Positions 1 to 9,729 of a stretch of DNA of 64,000 nt are shown here, piece by piece. The DNA is from Latrodectus hesperus (Eukaryota > Arthropoda > Arachnida > Araneae > Theridiidae): positions 1 through 64,000 of the forward strand of contig JAJQOW010000211.1 in NCBI GenBank assembly GCA_037975125.1, given 5' to 3'. The notes beneath the pieces are model-generated. The model saw nothing but the letters and a program-made list of their open reading frames with translations. It was not told the origin of the DNA and made no database searches. Numbering within the stretch: position 1 is the first letter of the stretch; the number at the start of each line of letters is the position of its first letter. Both the position numbers and the translations under genes were made by a program.

Positions 1-1536
1 GATACGTACAATATGGTGGCGTTCTCATGATTTTTATTTAGCTTATTTGATTTTTATATTGACTGCTATAGAATCATGCCTTCCTGGATAGTATATTTTT
101 TTCAAAAAAAAGTCCTGCTGAATTATGCCATCTAAATGCTGCGTTCCTTGTTGCAAAGGAAATATACTAGTGTCTGTAATAGTAGTGTCAGTATATTTAA
201 ATTTTCAAGAAATAAAGAACTTTTAAATAAATGAATTTTTATAATTCCAAGAAAATATTTTCAATCAACCAAGTCATCAAGGGTAAATTTCATACAATTA
301 ATTATCATTCTTATCTAGAATCCGGGAGTTAACTCTTTTTGTATTTGAAATAAATGAATGTTAAAATTAAGTGTTTCACGAATATTTTAAAGTTTAAGAG
401 TAAGATTTTAAAATTTAAGATTGTTATAAAATTATTTTATAAATGAAATATTTTTTTGTTTGTATAAACATGTAAAAAAGAAAAGAAAAAAAACTGCTAA
501 ATTATGCATACATGTGTAATACCTTAGTATATATGCCAAATGTATAATATGTATATATATATATACGTAAACGCCTAACTATTAATACACACTGATATCA
601 AATTAATGGAAAATCAGCTATTATTACCATAAAATATATTTTTAATTAAAAATCTACTGTTGAAATAACATAGTTATTTCTCCAACTAAAAACTTTTATA
701 AATCTAACGTTAAAAAATTTGCTTGCATGAGAAATAATATAAATTTATCATATTCGTTCGCTCATATGATGCAAGTAAGCTTACAAATTGAAAGTAGGAA
801 ACCATTTCAATTTTTAAATTCGAAATGCTAATAATTTTATTTAGTTTAAAAGCAGAAGTATTCTTCATTTATACAATAAAAGGAATTGTAAAAATTAAAA
901 TTAAATATTAATTGATTCATGCTGTACAGTCCTATCTTAAATCTACTTAAAGCATTTCATTTGGGCTCCTACGTTTCTATCAAAATGATTCAACAACCAA
1001 AGATCAAATTTATTTAACAAGGCATAACAAGTAATGTAGTATATGGTCCCCACAGCAGCTAATTTCTATTTACCCCCCTTTTTTTACATTTTCTTTTGAT
1101 TGAACCCTAAAATGCTGACAACCCTAAAGTGACATATCTCTACCTTCCCATGAAACCAACATAAATAAAAAATAATGAAAAACTACAAAACGGCATAAGT
1201 GCATGTGATGAATTTAAATTTTTCAAATTTATGTGAATCACTATAATAGCCATTTTGTTCTCCAACCAGCGACCCGGAGTGAATGAAAGATGTCGGGTCA
1301 ACCATGGCAGCGCAGGAAATGATTCTGCTGCAAAATCAAGGCTAGGGAAAAACCAATTATAGAAAGCTCAATACTGATACGAGTAATATCAGTGTGTACT
1401 CATAGATAATGGAAGAATTTTATTTATTTGATTATTCTAAGAAAAAGAAGACGAGGTTACATTTTTTACTTTTTTTCTTCCAACATTGAAGTCTTCCGAC
1501 ATTTACTTTTTTCTTCCACCGAGGAAACGACTGAGG
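1..1536. other. AT-rich noncoding sequence leading to the first tRNA unit
   Basis: No reading frame of note. The stretch holds poly-A/T runs and a short TA run near 549-565. From about 1370 it resembles the approach to the other tRNA units: a sequence reading 'tgattattctaa', a 'catagataatggaa' stretch and a T/C-rich zone also precede the genes at 35265, 54880 and 63364. It is therefore probably the decayed upstream part of a repeat unit. Confidence 0.5.
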
Positions 1537-1589
1537 GAATGACCTACCTTTTCTTTTGAATCATTCTGTAAAGAAAGCCGTCTGCTGTA

Positions 1590-1661
1590 GCGTCGGTGGT
1601 ATAACGGTTAGCATAGCTGCCTTCCAAGCAGTTGACCCGGGTTCGACTCCCGGCCGACGCA
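1590..1661 (+). tRNA. tRNA-Gly-UCC: tRNA-Gly (anticodon UCC)
   Basis: Full 72-nt cloverleaf with discriminator A. The acceptor stem is GCGTCGG paired with CCGACGC. The anticodon stem is GCTGC/GCAGT around the loop CTTCCAA, giving UCC, which reads GGA. The T-arm CCGGG-TTCGACT-CCCGG holds a perfect B box (GGTTCGACTCC). A seven-T Pol III terminator lies at 1669-1675. The shared upstream box (GACCTACC) starts at 1541, 49 bp before the gene. The tRNA is identical to ten other copies in this window, although the sequence around it differs. It closely resembles animal cytosolic tRNA-Gly(UCC), which supports a nuclear gene rather than an organellar one. Confidence 0.96.
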
Positions 1662-1675
1662 GAATGTATTTTTTT

Positions 1676-2324
1676 CTTACGTAATTTTTTACTTTGCTGA
1701 ATTTTTTTAAATTTACAGCTAATGCGTTGTGCGCATTAATTTGTAGCATAAATAATAAAAGGCATTGTGGTTTCCTTCGTATTTATAATTTTATTTGGTG
1801 CAGCTACCATGACATCTTAATTTTTTTTAACCTTACTAAATGCTTATTTATTTTATACGGATTATGTAGCTCGTTAATTTATAGTGCAATATTAGAAACA
1901 GAGACATTCATTCATTTTGTAGTACTTACTTATATTTGGTAAGGTAAAATAATTTTTGGTTGCGGATTTTGAATTTCCTTAATTTTTTTCGGCAATGTAT
2001 CCCGCTTATCTGGTAGTCAGATCTTTTAATTACTTTGTAGAAATCAAGTATATTCTGGAAAATTAATATGAAGAAAATAAATATTTTTATCTTAATTCTC
2101 GTTTTTTTATATTGTCATCCCAATTTAACACTTTGCAAGAGGACAAACTTTGAGTCCGCTACTCAATCGGTAAGAGACAGCGCTTCTACTGACCCACAGC
2201 AGTTGTATGAGGTCTCTCTTTAACGAGTCACACATTTTTATGTTCCTGTTTCATTATTGTTCGTTATTCGATATTCCTGTTTCATTATTGTTCGTTATTC
2301 TTTTTAGCAGAAAATGCTAAAAGT
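1676..2324. other. tRNA-unit downstream sequence, no gene
   Basis: AT-rich sequence following the tRNA. It carries the generic unit motifs: a T-rich stretch, a 'taatgcgt...gcattaattt' segment, and a 'ttttgaattt...' segment near 1965, all recognisable in diverged form after the genes at 13455 and 35265. A short direct repeat ('tcctgtttcattattgttcgttattc') occurs twice between about 2240 and 2300. No coding sequence is seen. Confidence 0.5.
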
Positions 2325-2531
2325 TTGTTGTTTGATGTCACAAACAATGCAGTTGAAGAATTTAATTCAATAATTGCCAAATTTATTGGGGGAAAGCGGA
2401 TAAATTACTGTTTTCGTCGCTTATATCAAGGAAGATGTGCCGCGGCTGCTGTTTGTGTCAACACAAGAACTCCGCACTTGAAGCTCCATAGAGAGCTATA
2501 CAATAGTAGCCCTGGAAAAAGTTTTTCATAA
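2325..2531 (+). pseudogene. Fragment of an unnamed transposase-like protein
   Basis: Open frame of 68 residues containing EEFNSIIAKFIGGKRINY, then YQGRCAAAAV, then a terminal SPGK. This wording is familiar from repeated, transposon-like arthropod proteins whose 3' part reads 'FNS..AKF.GGKRIN....YQ.RC.AA', but I cannot name the family with certainty. The frame has no convincing start of its own and ends in AT-rich DNA, so it is best read as a 3' scrap of a mobile-element gene. Confidence 0.4.
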
Positions 2532-3906
2532 TCAAGTGTAAAGTATAACAATTTCAAACTTCCCAATAAATTAAATAAAACGAAAAATTGAATTTATCAA
2601 GAAAAAAAGCTGAGAAATTACGATGAAGGGGTGCATTGGTAGGGATGTGAATTCTATCACATCATTGTGATAAAAATACACATACTCGAGTGTATTCTTA
2701 TCACATTTCTTGAACTACTAAATGCACATTTTTGAAGAAATTTCTCCACATTTTATCTTTAGAGCATGAATAATTTTTTATTCAATCTCTTACATAGAAT
2801 AAAAATTACATAATAATTTATTTTACATCTTTTTAAATATATTAATATACTAACAAAAAGAATATGTGATTACAATTTATATTTATATATATATGTAGGT
2901 ATTTAAATATTTTATTTCTTTTAGAAATTTAAATCAAATAATTTCATTTTTATAATCTTTTATGCATTTTGGTCTAAAGCATATACAAGTGAAAGTTAAG
3001 AAAATTATTATCTTTATTTAGCTACTTTTGTTAGTAAACTTATAATATTTTTATGGAAAAGTAAAGTTAATACCAGCAAACAATAAAAATGCAAAATATG
3101 TGGTATAAAACATTTTCGTTTGTTGATGTCCTAAAACATATTTCATGTCGAAAATAAAAATAATGACGAAATCTCCGAGCAGAGCTTTTTCTCTCTCATT
3201 GCTTGACTAAGCTCACAACGGATATTTCCAGTGTGAAATTTGAGAAGCATTTGAGCGTGCCCTATTTTTTCCTCACCCATGAGATTTACGGACATACAGT
3301 TTCAGGAAGGCGAGAGGGGACAAACAAATTGACCACATTTGCGGAGAAAATCTGCGTCAGAACATGGGGAAGGAAATTAGGATGCGGGGGGTTATATTGT
3401 CCACTTTACCCCTATTGCGGTTAAGTGGTCTTCTCATTCCCCACTTAAAATTCGCCCGCCCCTTTGAGATAGGAACTATTTTTTCGTTGTAAACAAGTGC
3501 TTTGGCGTGACTTATGAGTTTAAATTCACCAATCAGTTCTTTCAGTCTTTGTAAGAAGGACTGCCCCCAAACAACTGCGCTAGATGGCGCTGAAGCTCAT
3601 TTCTAGATTTATTTTGAGGAAGGATTCCCCTTAACCAAAATGGCAAGCATCTGAATCAAATGCAAAAAACGTCCTTGAAGCAGTTTATGGTGCATATAGA
3701 ATCTATATCTCCCAAAGAGTCGAAGCATTTTTTCAAACTTCTGGTAACATTGGTTCTATCAGTATTTTATTTATTTATGAAAGATTTAGAATTTCGATGA
3801 AAGAACAATTGATCTATTTTCTTCCTTTTTTAAAATTGAAGAAATCTAAGGAGTTAAATGATCTCTTTCTATTGCATTCTATGTTTGAGGGACTAACAGT
3901 TAAGGA
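2532..3906. other. AT-rich spacer with an unidentified 73-codon frame
   Basis: Mostly AT-rich. The frame at 3203-3424 (+) is GC-richer than its surroundings but matches nothing I recognise and lacks repeated copies here, so I do not call it a gene. The 3440-3640 section is also GC-richer ('gcgctagatggcgctgaagc') and may be old repeat material. Confidence 0.4.
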
Positions 3907-3978
3907 GCGTCGATGGCATGGAGCTTAGAGCAGCTGCCTTCCACGTGATGGACTCGGGTTCGTATCTCGGATGGCGCT
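3907..3978 (+). pseudogene. Diverged tRNA-Gly-like pseudogene
   Basis: Exactly 72 nt long. Ends GCGTC/GGCGC can still pair, an anticodon region reads CTGCCTTCCA as in the intact genes, and a T-loop-like TCGGGTTCGTATC lies where the B box belongs. Many substitutions separate it from the eleven identical copies, and the anticodon-stem 3' side (CGTGATG) no longer pairs properly. No upstream GACCTAC box is present at the usual distance. Read as an old dead member of the array. Confidence 0.7.
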
Positions 3979-4535
3979 GAGAAAAAGCTTATCATGTGTA
4001 ATCTATTAAATTTAAATGCTTTTTTAATTACAATGATTTTTAAATTATGAATAATTTAATTAGAAGGACTTAAATTTAACATATAATAAAAAGCATTATA
4101 TACGTTAGATAATATTTAATTATAACTGACACTAATGGTATAATCAATTATTGTTGTAATCATTTTGCGGTCGTTTTGTTTAATAAATTAAGTAAATGCT
4201 TTGAAATCTGCTTTTACATTCGTTCGTTCTACAGTCTCAAGTTGCATTTTTTTTACAATTATTTGCTTATAATCGTGTATTACGTATTTGGCAATAAATT
4301 CCTCTTGTGCTTTGCTCATATTCTTTGAAACAGCAGTGAACAAGGAATTTGATTTGGAAATCCTGGAGGAATGTTTTGCTCAAACTCTCCAGAAGAGAAG
4401 CTTCAGTCATGTTATTTTCAGCCATTTGATGCAACATGCCACACATCAGATCCTGACTGTCCCTCGTGCATGAGGTGTTCACAACTGACAAGACCATCAC
4501 AAAGACCTGTGGTCTCTTCGGTCATTTGATGGGTC
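3979..4535. other. AT-rich sequence then decayed repeat, no identified gene
   Basis: Post-tRNA AT-rich unit sequence to about 4260. It is followed by a more complex stretch with short overlapping frames on both strands (61-77 codons), none of which I can identify. Its closeness to the mariner-like remnant that follows suggests it may be part of the same element, but I cannot show that. Confidence 0.35.
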
Positions 4536-4675
4536 CACTTGTCACTTTGACTTCTGGAGAGAGTTAAAAGGAAGAGTGTACCTAATAAATCCCCACACAG
4601 CTGAAGAACTCAAAATCAGGATCCAAAATGTCATCCACAGCATCACAAGACAAGAGTACATATAAATTTCCAGCG
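4536..4675 (+). pseudogene. mariner/IS630-type transposase C-terminal remnant
   Basis: The plus-strand frame beginning near 4545 reads FWRELKGRVYLINPHTAEEL, followed by KIRIQNVIHSIT and a stop. This has the layout of the far C-terminus of arthropod mariner/IS630-type transposases, where a 'FFLWG.LK..VY..NP.T.EELK.RI...' segment follows the third catalytic Asp. The catalytic Asp region just upstream is not readable in frame, so the gene is dead. It may be the same family as the DUF4817-headed transposase at the right end of the window, but the two fragments do not overlap. Confidence 0.55.
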
Positions 4676-4976
4676 TACTCCCATGTTGTGAGGTGGGTGG
4701 AGTGCACTTTCAGGCACCTGCTGTGAAGGGGAGTCATCATCATATTTAATCGATTACATTTCATTTTATGCGTTGACTTTATGGACTGGTTTTACATGCC
4801 GCACTCTGTATTATGAATCATCATTGACATCGTCAATACAAACAGTGGTCAATGAAATCGAAGCAAAAGATCCGTATTATAGTGGACTCTCTTTTCCATA
4901 AATCACCGTTTATATTCGCTTGGGCATTGAGTCTATGCTTCTAGCATGCATTTACGTCCACAGTATGGCCTACATT

Positions 4977-5770
4977 CAGTATGGCCTGAGCAGCTACCAG
5001 GCGCGTCGGTAGGCGGTGGATCACCGAACGTCCTGTAGGAATGACAGGATAGCCTTGAATATAGAATCAGAGGCCGCGAACCAGCTCCCGTAAACCCTGG
5101 TGTTATGCAATCCGTGCCTAGGGCTAATTGGCACCGCGGTATTGGTGTCTTAACGGAGCCTCTAGTTGCCTGGCAAACTTCTAGAGTAATTTGCCTTGCC
5201 CAGTATCTCAGGCAATGCTGGGTGGACTTATATTACCTGAGCTTATAAATTGTTATCTTGTGGCTGAAAAGACACAAGGAATAACAATCCTTTCTGCATC
5301 TGCAGGTGATGCCTCTGAAGTTGACCTTGCTGAAAAAGACAAGTAAACTCAGAGGCTGCCTTGTAAAGGGGCAGTAATGAATCCTTCACTTGAGGTAGAA
5401 ATGACCTCCAAACCATCTTCTGGTGAAAGTCAGGAAACTATCCCTAGTATGACTGACTCTCTGACCAGATGGGACTGTTTCAGCAAGACCCTATCTGCTG
5501 GAAATGTCATACGCAAGAGGAAACGGCAGAACAGATCATTTATGAATGCGAGGCTCTTGCCCTCCCTAGATTAACCTCTTTAGGCATCATCCATACTAGA
5601 GAGTTACACCTAGACTCCATTAAAGGGTTATCGTACTTTATTAATAAAGTGGGTGACTCGAGCAACTGGAACTAGGAAACAATGGGTTTGGAGTTAATGG
5701 TACAAAATGCTGATAAAAGCAGAGGTGCCCAATGACATACAAACCCAATTCTAGGAAGAAGAAGAAGAAG
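4977..5770 (+). mobile_element. Internally deleted LINE-derived element with 12-bp target duplications
   Basis: The element is flanked by perfect 12-bp direct repeats ATGGCCTACATT at 4965-4976 and 5771-5782 and ends in a GAA-repeat tail, as expected of target-primed reverse transcription. The 5' part (to about 5330) is a GC-richer leader. A frame from 5377 starts MNPSLEVEMTSKPSSGESQ and reads to SMTDSLTR. It then joins, with a frameshift at about 5469, the C-terminal end of a non-LTR polymerase: MGLFQQDPICWKCHTQEETA, IIYECEALALPRL, a Cys/His cluster known downstream of RNase H in R1/Jockey-like elements. Reverse transcriptase, endonuclease and RNase H are absent, so it is non-autonomous. A related copy lies on the minus strand at 8772-9317. 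Confidence 0.85.
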
Positions 5771-5782
5771 ATGGCCTACATT

Positions 5783-6402
5783 GGCTAAGCAACATTTTAA
5801 ATCTTGTGACATAGATGGAAGAATATTGTAGATGCATCCTTCCATTATATCATACACTTTTTCTACGGTGTTAATATCTTGTTAATAATAACTGTCTCAG
5901 TAGTAGTTAGTGAAATTGCTTGGAGCCAGAATGATACTCATTAACCAATTTTAAACATTTCCGGCACGATGTACTGTTTTATTATTAATCGTCCATGGAA
6001 CACCCGTCACCATCAGAGGAAATTGCAACATTGATCGGTGTACAGGATCTGCCAGTATATATAGTTATCTAATAGCTGTTTATTTACCTTCGAAGAACAT
6101 CAGGGAACTGCATCCAAATCAACAAAACATGTTCCATACGCCCACCACCCTTGCGTATAAGACAACATGGATTATGGTTCTGATTTTGCCCAAGATCTCA
6201 CGCAATTTCTCATTTGAGGAAAATGAGATGCAGGGTGATTCATCCAACAACATTATCCATTTTCAATCCTCAGATAGCCAGTTCTTCTTTCCACACACTA
6301 AGGCAAACGAATATTTATATTTCGGGCTGGAGTGAGGGGTTTTCTCACCGGTACCCGGCTGTGCATTTCTATCCTTCACAAGTGTCTGCACGATATTCAA
6401 GC
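5783..6402. other. No identified gene
   Basis: Moderately AT-rich sequence with short overlapping frames (61-97 codons) on both strands around 5672-6507. None matches a family I know, and the 97-codon plus-strand frame runs straight through the hairpin cluster that follows, so it is unlikely to be real. Confidence 0.4.
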
Positions 6403-6411
6403 TACAATACA

Positions 6412-6477
6412 TTGAATAGAGCCTTAGTTGGCGATTTTTGCTCTAGAAAAAATCGCCAACTAAGGCTCTATTCAATC
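6412..6477. repeat. Perfect 29-bp hairpin with 8-nt loop
   Basis: Left arm 6412-6440 and right arm 6449-6477 are perfect reverse complements, and the loop is GCTCTAGA. The arms have mixed composition (TTAGTTGGCGATTTTT within them), so this is not an AT artefact. No transposon ends or target duplication are visible beside it. Confidence 0.93.
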
Positions 6478-6493
6478 TACAATATAATATTAC

Positions 6494-6537
6494 CAATTAT
6501 ATTGTAGAACTATCTCATGTTCTACAATATAATTGGC
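6494..6537. repeat. Second hairpin, 18-bp arms, beside the first
   Basis: Arms 6494-6511 and 6520-6537 are perfect reverse complements around an 8-nt loop (TATCTCAT). The motif CTACAATATAAT at 6478-6489 also pairs with 6497-6508, so alternative foldings exist, and a related CTACAATA lies just left of the first hairpin at 6403-6410. This amounts to a nested cluster of inverted copies. Confidence 0.88.
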
Positions 6538-7280
6538 CGCAGATGATGCTGATCACACTTCTGGAAAATTGCTCGAACCGCAGTTATATCAAGAAAAGAG
6601 CTTTGGTTTCCGATTCCAACTTTTAAAAACCTTGGATTTGGAAGCAAAATTTGCTGTTTTCTAAATCGAAGCCCTGCTAAATGCTCATCAGCAATAAGCC
6701 GTTTTTACAAATGGTGAAAGAGTCATCCTTTTTCACATTGTACTTCATTCATCGAGAATATAATATTTACATTTTATTTAGGCTTATATTCAATCGATGC
6801 TTGACGCATGTAATAAAAACATTACATACTTCGATCTTAGCAAGTGTTTAAATGGAATTTTCAAAGGTTACTTACTCATTTGACCAGTGAGTATATGTGC
6901 TGGTGATGTTTTGAAAATGTTGTTTGCTTCGTTCAGATATTACTTAATGTCTACATCACCTTATTTTTTTATTTAATTGTGGATCTAATTACTAATCTAA
7001 TCTCTTTCTCGTTGAGTTGGCCACTTCTACTTGGATACAGTCCTTTTAAACATGGTCTATTGACTTTCTATAAACGGTAAACAATTTGGAGGATGAATCG
7101 GAGCTCAATAGATTCAAAATTGTTCTCATAAGCGTTTTGGTAAAACATCGATTGATACACGAACATCATAATCCAAGTGATTTCGAATAGATTCGTACCA
7201 TTTACGCGTTGACAGAAGTTATTTAACCATAGCCAAATGGTTTCGGACATGTCTCATCAATTTCAGTCGAATAATGAGAG
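6538..7280. other. No gene; right part belongs to an old duplication
   Basis: 6538-7000 shows nothing recognisable. From about 7000 the sequence matches, with many differences, the segment starting near 29500: a 'gttttggtaaaacatcgattgatacacgaacat' stretch here corresponds to one with 'gatacaagaacaccat' there. Confidence 0.45.
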
Positions 7281-8760
7281 GTCTGATCTTTGGCGCAACA
7301 GCTCGTGGGTTTGAATCCTACTTCGGGTTTGTACTAGTTCAGAATCCATTTTAAATTGTAGGTCCCGGCATAATTAGTCTTCGTGAGCAAAACAGACCGT
7401 TGAAAGAAATATTAAAATCTATCTACTTCAGGCGATGAATCGGTGGCATTGACTGCTTCGATCTGAAGTCTCAGTTATTATGGAATATTTACAATATATT
7501 GGTTGTCCCGCGAACGTCAAAACAAAGGTCTACAGGCCAGTTCAAATGGATTCGAGCAGCGCGCATATTGAAACGAGCCGTTTAACTATCGTCAAAGGGT
7601 TTCGGAAACATGACATCTTATTTTGGCCATTGACTCTTTCGAATCGAAACCTAATATCTTTCATATTCCATTTTGCACAATTACGTGAATCATTTCGTGA
7701 ACGCCAAGCTCATGTCATTCCACTTTGGCTCAAGTTATTTGCAGGTTGAAAGTAGCGAAGGGGAAAAAAATAAAGAAAAGAAAGTAAAGGGGTTAAATTT
7801 TCAGTCTTATTGGGTGGTTTAAAGTTCTTTTCTTTTTTCTTATTCTAGCGTTAATTATTAAGTAAAATTATATTTGCATTTGTAAGTTTTCGAGTTCTTG
7901 AATCCTCAAAATTATACAAGTTTATTTTCGGGTAAAAAATTGTTACACAAGACACAACGAAAGAAATGGCTCCAAATGGATTGAGATAATTCTTTGATAT
8001 ATTGAGAAATTTATCTATTTCTTTTAAAATCAAAATGGAAAAATTTTTTAATTTCTTCTGTAATATTAATTATTGAGATTATCGGGACAGAATTTAAACG
8101 TAACTGATTTCGTAAAAATCTAAAATAAAATCCTTAAATAACTTCATGTAAATGTGTAATAATTCAATTCAAAGTACATGAAAAACAATTATAAATAATT
8201 ATCTGGAGCAGAATTCTAATTCAATAGCTTAATTTGCACCAAAGGGTATTTTTTTCTGCTTTGTTTCTCCGAACGATTAAAACATTTAAGACGAAAGTGA
8301 ATAACATTCTCTCAACATGGAAAATTTCTATAAAAAGCAACAATATAAAAAATAGTTTAAAATCCTTAACCTTGTCATTTAAAATGTGTGTATTGTTTGA
8401 TTATAATCCGGAAAAGTAAATATCCTGTATCTATCCTGTAAATAACCAATATTAATTGTCCAATGAAATTTTATTTGCAGTCGGTGCGGAATATTCTTGA
8501 AATTTTCAACCCTGGTCAAACTACCTTCAGAGTGCAAAGATTGAACCATGCATGTTCTAATAAGTTAAGCATAAATAACTTTAATCATACAAGCCTTTTT
8601 ATTTGCTGCAATTTAATGTAGTAATTTTTTTATTCAATAATCAATAAGAAGAAAACAAGTCATGAATTGCTCAGCGTCACACATTTTGTAAAATGCACAC
8701 TGAGTCCAACAGAAGCCGTTTCAAGGCGTCTGAAGCTTATATGCCTTCATTAAGGGATTT
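7000..8760. repeat. Old duplicated block (partner about 29500-31800)
   Basis: Recognisable but strongly diverged copy of the block at about 29500-31800, in the same order and orientation. Anchor points include 'gatgaatcggtggcattgac' near 7433 against 'aatgaatcgatggcatagac' near 29802, and 'attaaaacatttaagacgaaagt' near 8275 against 'attaaaacacttaagacgaaagt' near 31011. The differences are far more numerous than between blocks A and B, so this duplication is older. No gene is recognised in it. The 89-codon frame at 7480-7749 and the 103-codon frame at 29806-30117 are related through the duplication but unidentified. Confidence 0.65.
7281..7425 (+). repeat. tRNA-derived SINE remnant
   Basis: A tRNA-like B box (GTGGGTTTGAATCC) is followed by a body that reads TTCAGAATCCATTTTAA, then GTAGGTCCCGG, then 'cttcgtgagcaaaacagaccgttgaaag'. 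The same body, better preserved, is at 12728-12815. The shared body after a B box is the hallmark of a tRNA-headed SINE family. This copy is diverged. Confidence 0.6.
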
Positions 8761-8771
8761 GGGTTGCATTT

Positions 8772-9317
8772 CTTCTTCTTCTTCTTCTTAAGGTTGGGTT
8801 TGTATGTCATTGGCACCTCTGCTTTGATTAGCATTTTGTACTATTAACTCCAAATCCAATGTTTTCTAGTTCCAGTTACTCGGGTCACCCACATTATTAA
8901 TAAAGTCCGATAACCCATTAATGGAATTTAGGTGTCACTCTCTAGTATAGATGATGCCTAAAGAAGTTAATCTAGGGAGTTCAAGAGCCTCCCATTCGTA
9001 AATGATACGCTTGGCCGTTTCCTCTTGCGTATGACATTTCCTGCAGATAGGGTCTTGCTGAAACAGTCCCATTTTATGGAGGTGTTTTCTGAAATAGTAG
9101 TGCCCAGTTATGAAGCTTTCGATTAAACGTATCTTTTGCCTAGAACATCTTAGAATTTCAGAGGCAATCCTCGCTGATGATCCACAGATGATTCTGGTCA
9201 GAGAGTCAGTCATGCTAGAGATAGCTCCCTGACTTTCACCAGAAGAATATGGTTTGGAGGTCACTTCTATCTCTTGTGAAGGATTCATTGCTGCCCCTTC
9301 ACTAGATTGCCTCTGAT
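8772..9317 (-). mobile_element. Second LINE-derived chimeric element, minus strand
   Basis: Flanked by near-identical 11-bp repeats (GGGTTGCATTT at 8761-8771, GGGTTGTATTT at 9318-9328). On the minus strand it ends in an AAG-repeat tail. One uninterrupted 117-codon frame (9288 down to 8935) begins MNPSQEIEVTSKP, reads through SSMTDSLTR, and continues in frame into SEILRCSRQKIRLIESFITG, HLHKMGLFQQDPICRKC and EETAKRIIYEWEAL. That is an element-specific N-terminus joined to the C-terminal Cys/His tail of a non-LTR polymerase. It retains 121 bp (9073-9193) that the copy at 4977 lacks, but its 5' leader is missing. Confidence 0.82.
8935..9288 (-). CDS. Chimeric 117-residue frame of the LINE-derived element
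   Basis: Residues 1-32 are Ser/Thr-rich and shared with the copy at 5377. Residues about 33-117 match the post-RNase H tail of R1/Jockey-like polymerases: a TGHY..RKHLHKMGL stretch, then C-x2-C with a downstream H/E-rich segment and the RLTSLG ending. The frame is intact from ATG to stop. Whether it is translated is unknown. A short nucleic-acid-binding protein is conceivable from the Cys motif but is not shown. No promoter is evident within the element. Confidence 0.5.
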   Translation of the reverse strand: MNPSQEIEVTSKPYSSGESQGAISSMTDSLTRIICGSSARIASEILRCSRQKIRLIESFITGHYYFRKHLHKMGLFQQDPICRKCHTQEETAKRIIYEWEALELPRLTSLGIIYTRE

Positions 9318-9328
9318 GGGTTGTATTT

Positions 9329-9725
9329 ACATATCAAAAGGAAGAAAACCTCGAAACTTCAAAATCACCCACTAGAATCTACCCACATTCATACCCGTGG
9401 CTGGGATCGAACGCAGAACTTACTACAGCTAAGAGAGCAATCTTTAAACTAGGCTAATGGGAGTCCTAGGATTTATTGCTTAAATCCGTATATCACATGC
9501 CTAATGGCTGAAGTAACTTGTATAATAATATAATAATAACAGAGAAATTTTTTTTCATTAAGGACGGAATATTAAAATTAAGAAAGTTTCTTTGCTGTGT
9601 CTATGACTATCGCTAACACACAATCCTTGAATCTGATGTTTCTATAAATGATTTTCATAGCCTGGATCTCAGAGCTCTTTATTCGGTCTGCGGCCAATGC
9701 GGAATTCTTTCCTCCGCCTCCCCGC
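9329..9725. other. Decayed tRNA-like/SINE material, no gene
   Basis: Around 9400 the text 'ggctgggatcgaacgcagaact' is the reverse complement of a degenerate B box (GTTCGATCCCAGCC), and comparable sequence sits at the matching point of the old duplication near 31920. The remainder is AT-rich. Confidence 0.45.
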
Positions 9726-9729
9726 TTAA

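Noticed and set aside
3203..3424. 73-codon GC-richer frame as a small host gene
   Set aside because: No known family, no second copy and no splice or promoter context that I can support.
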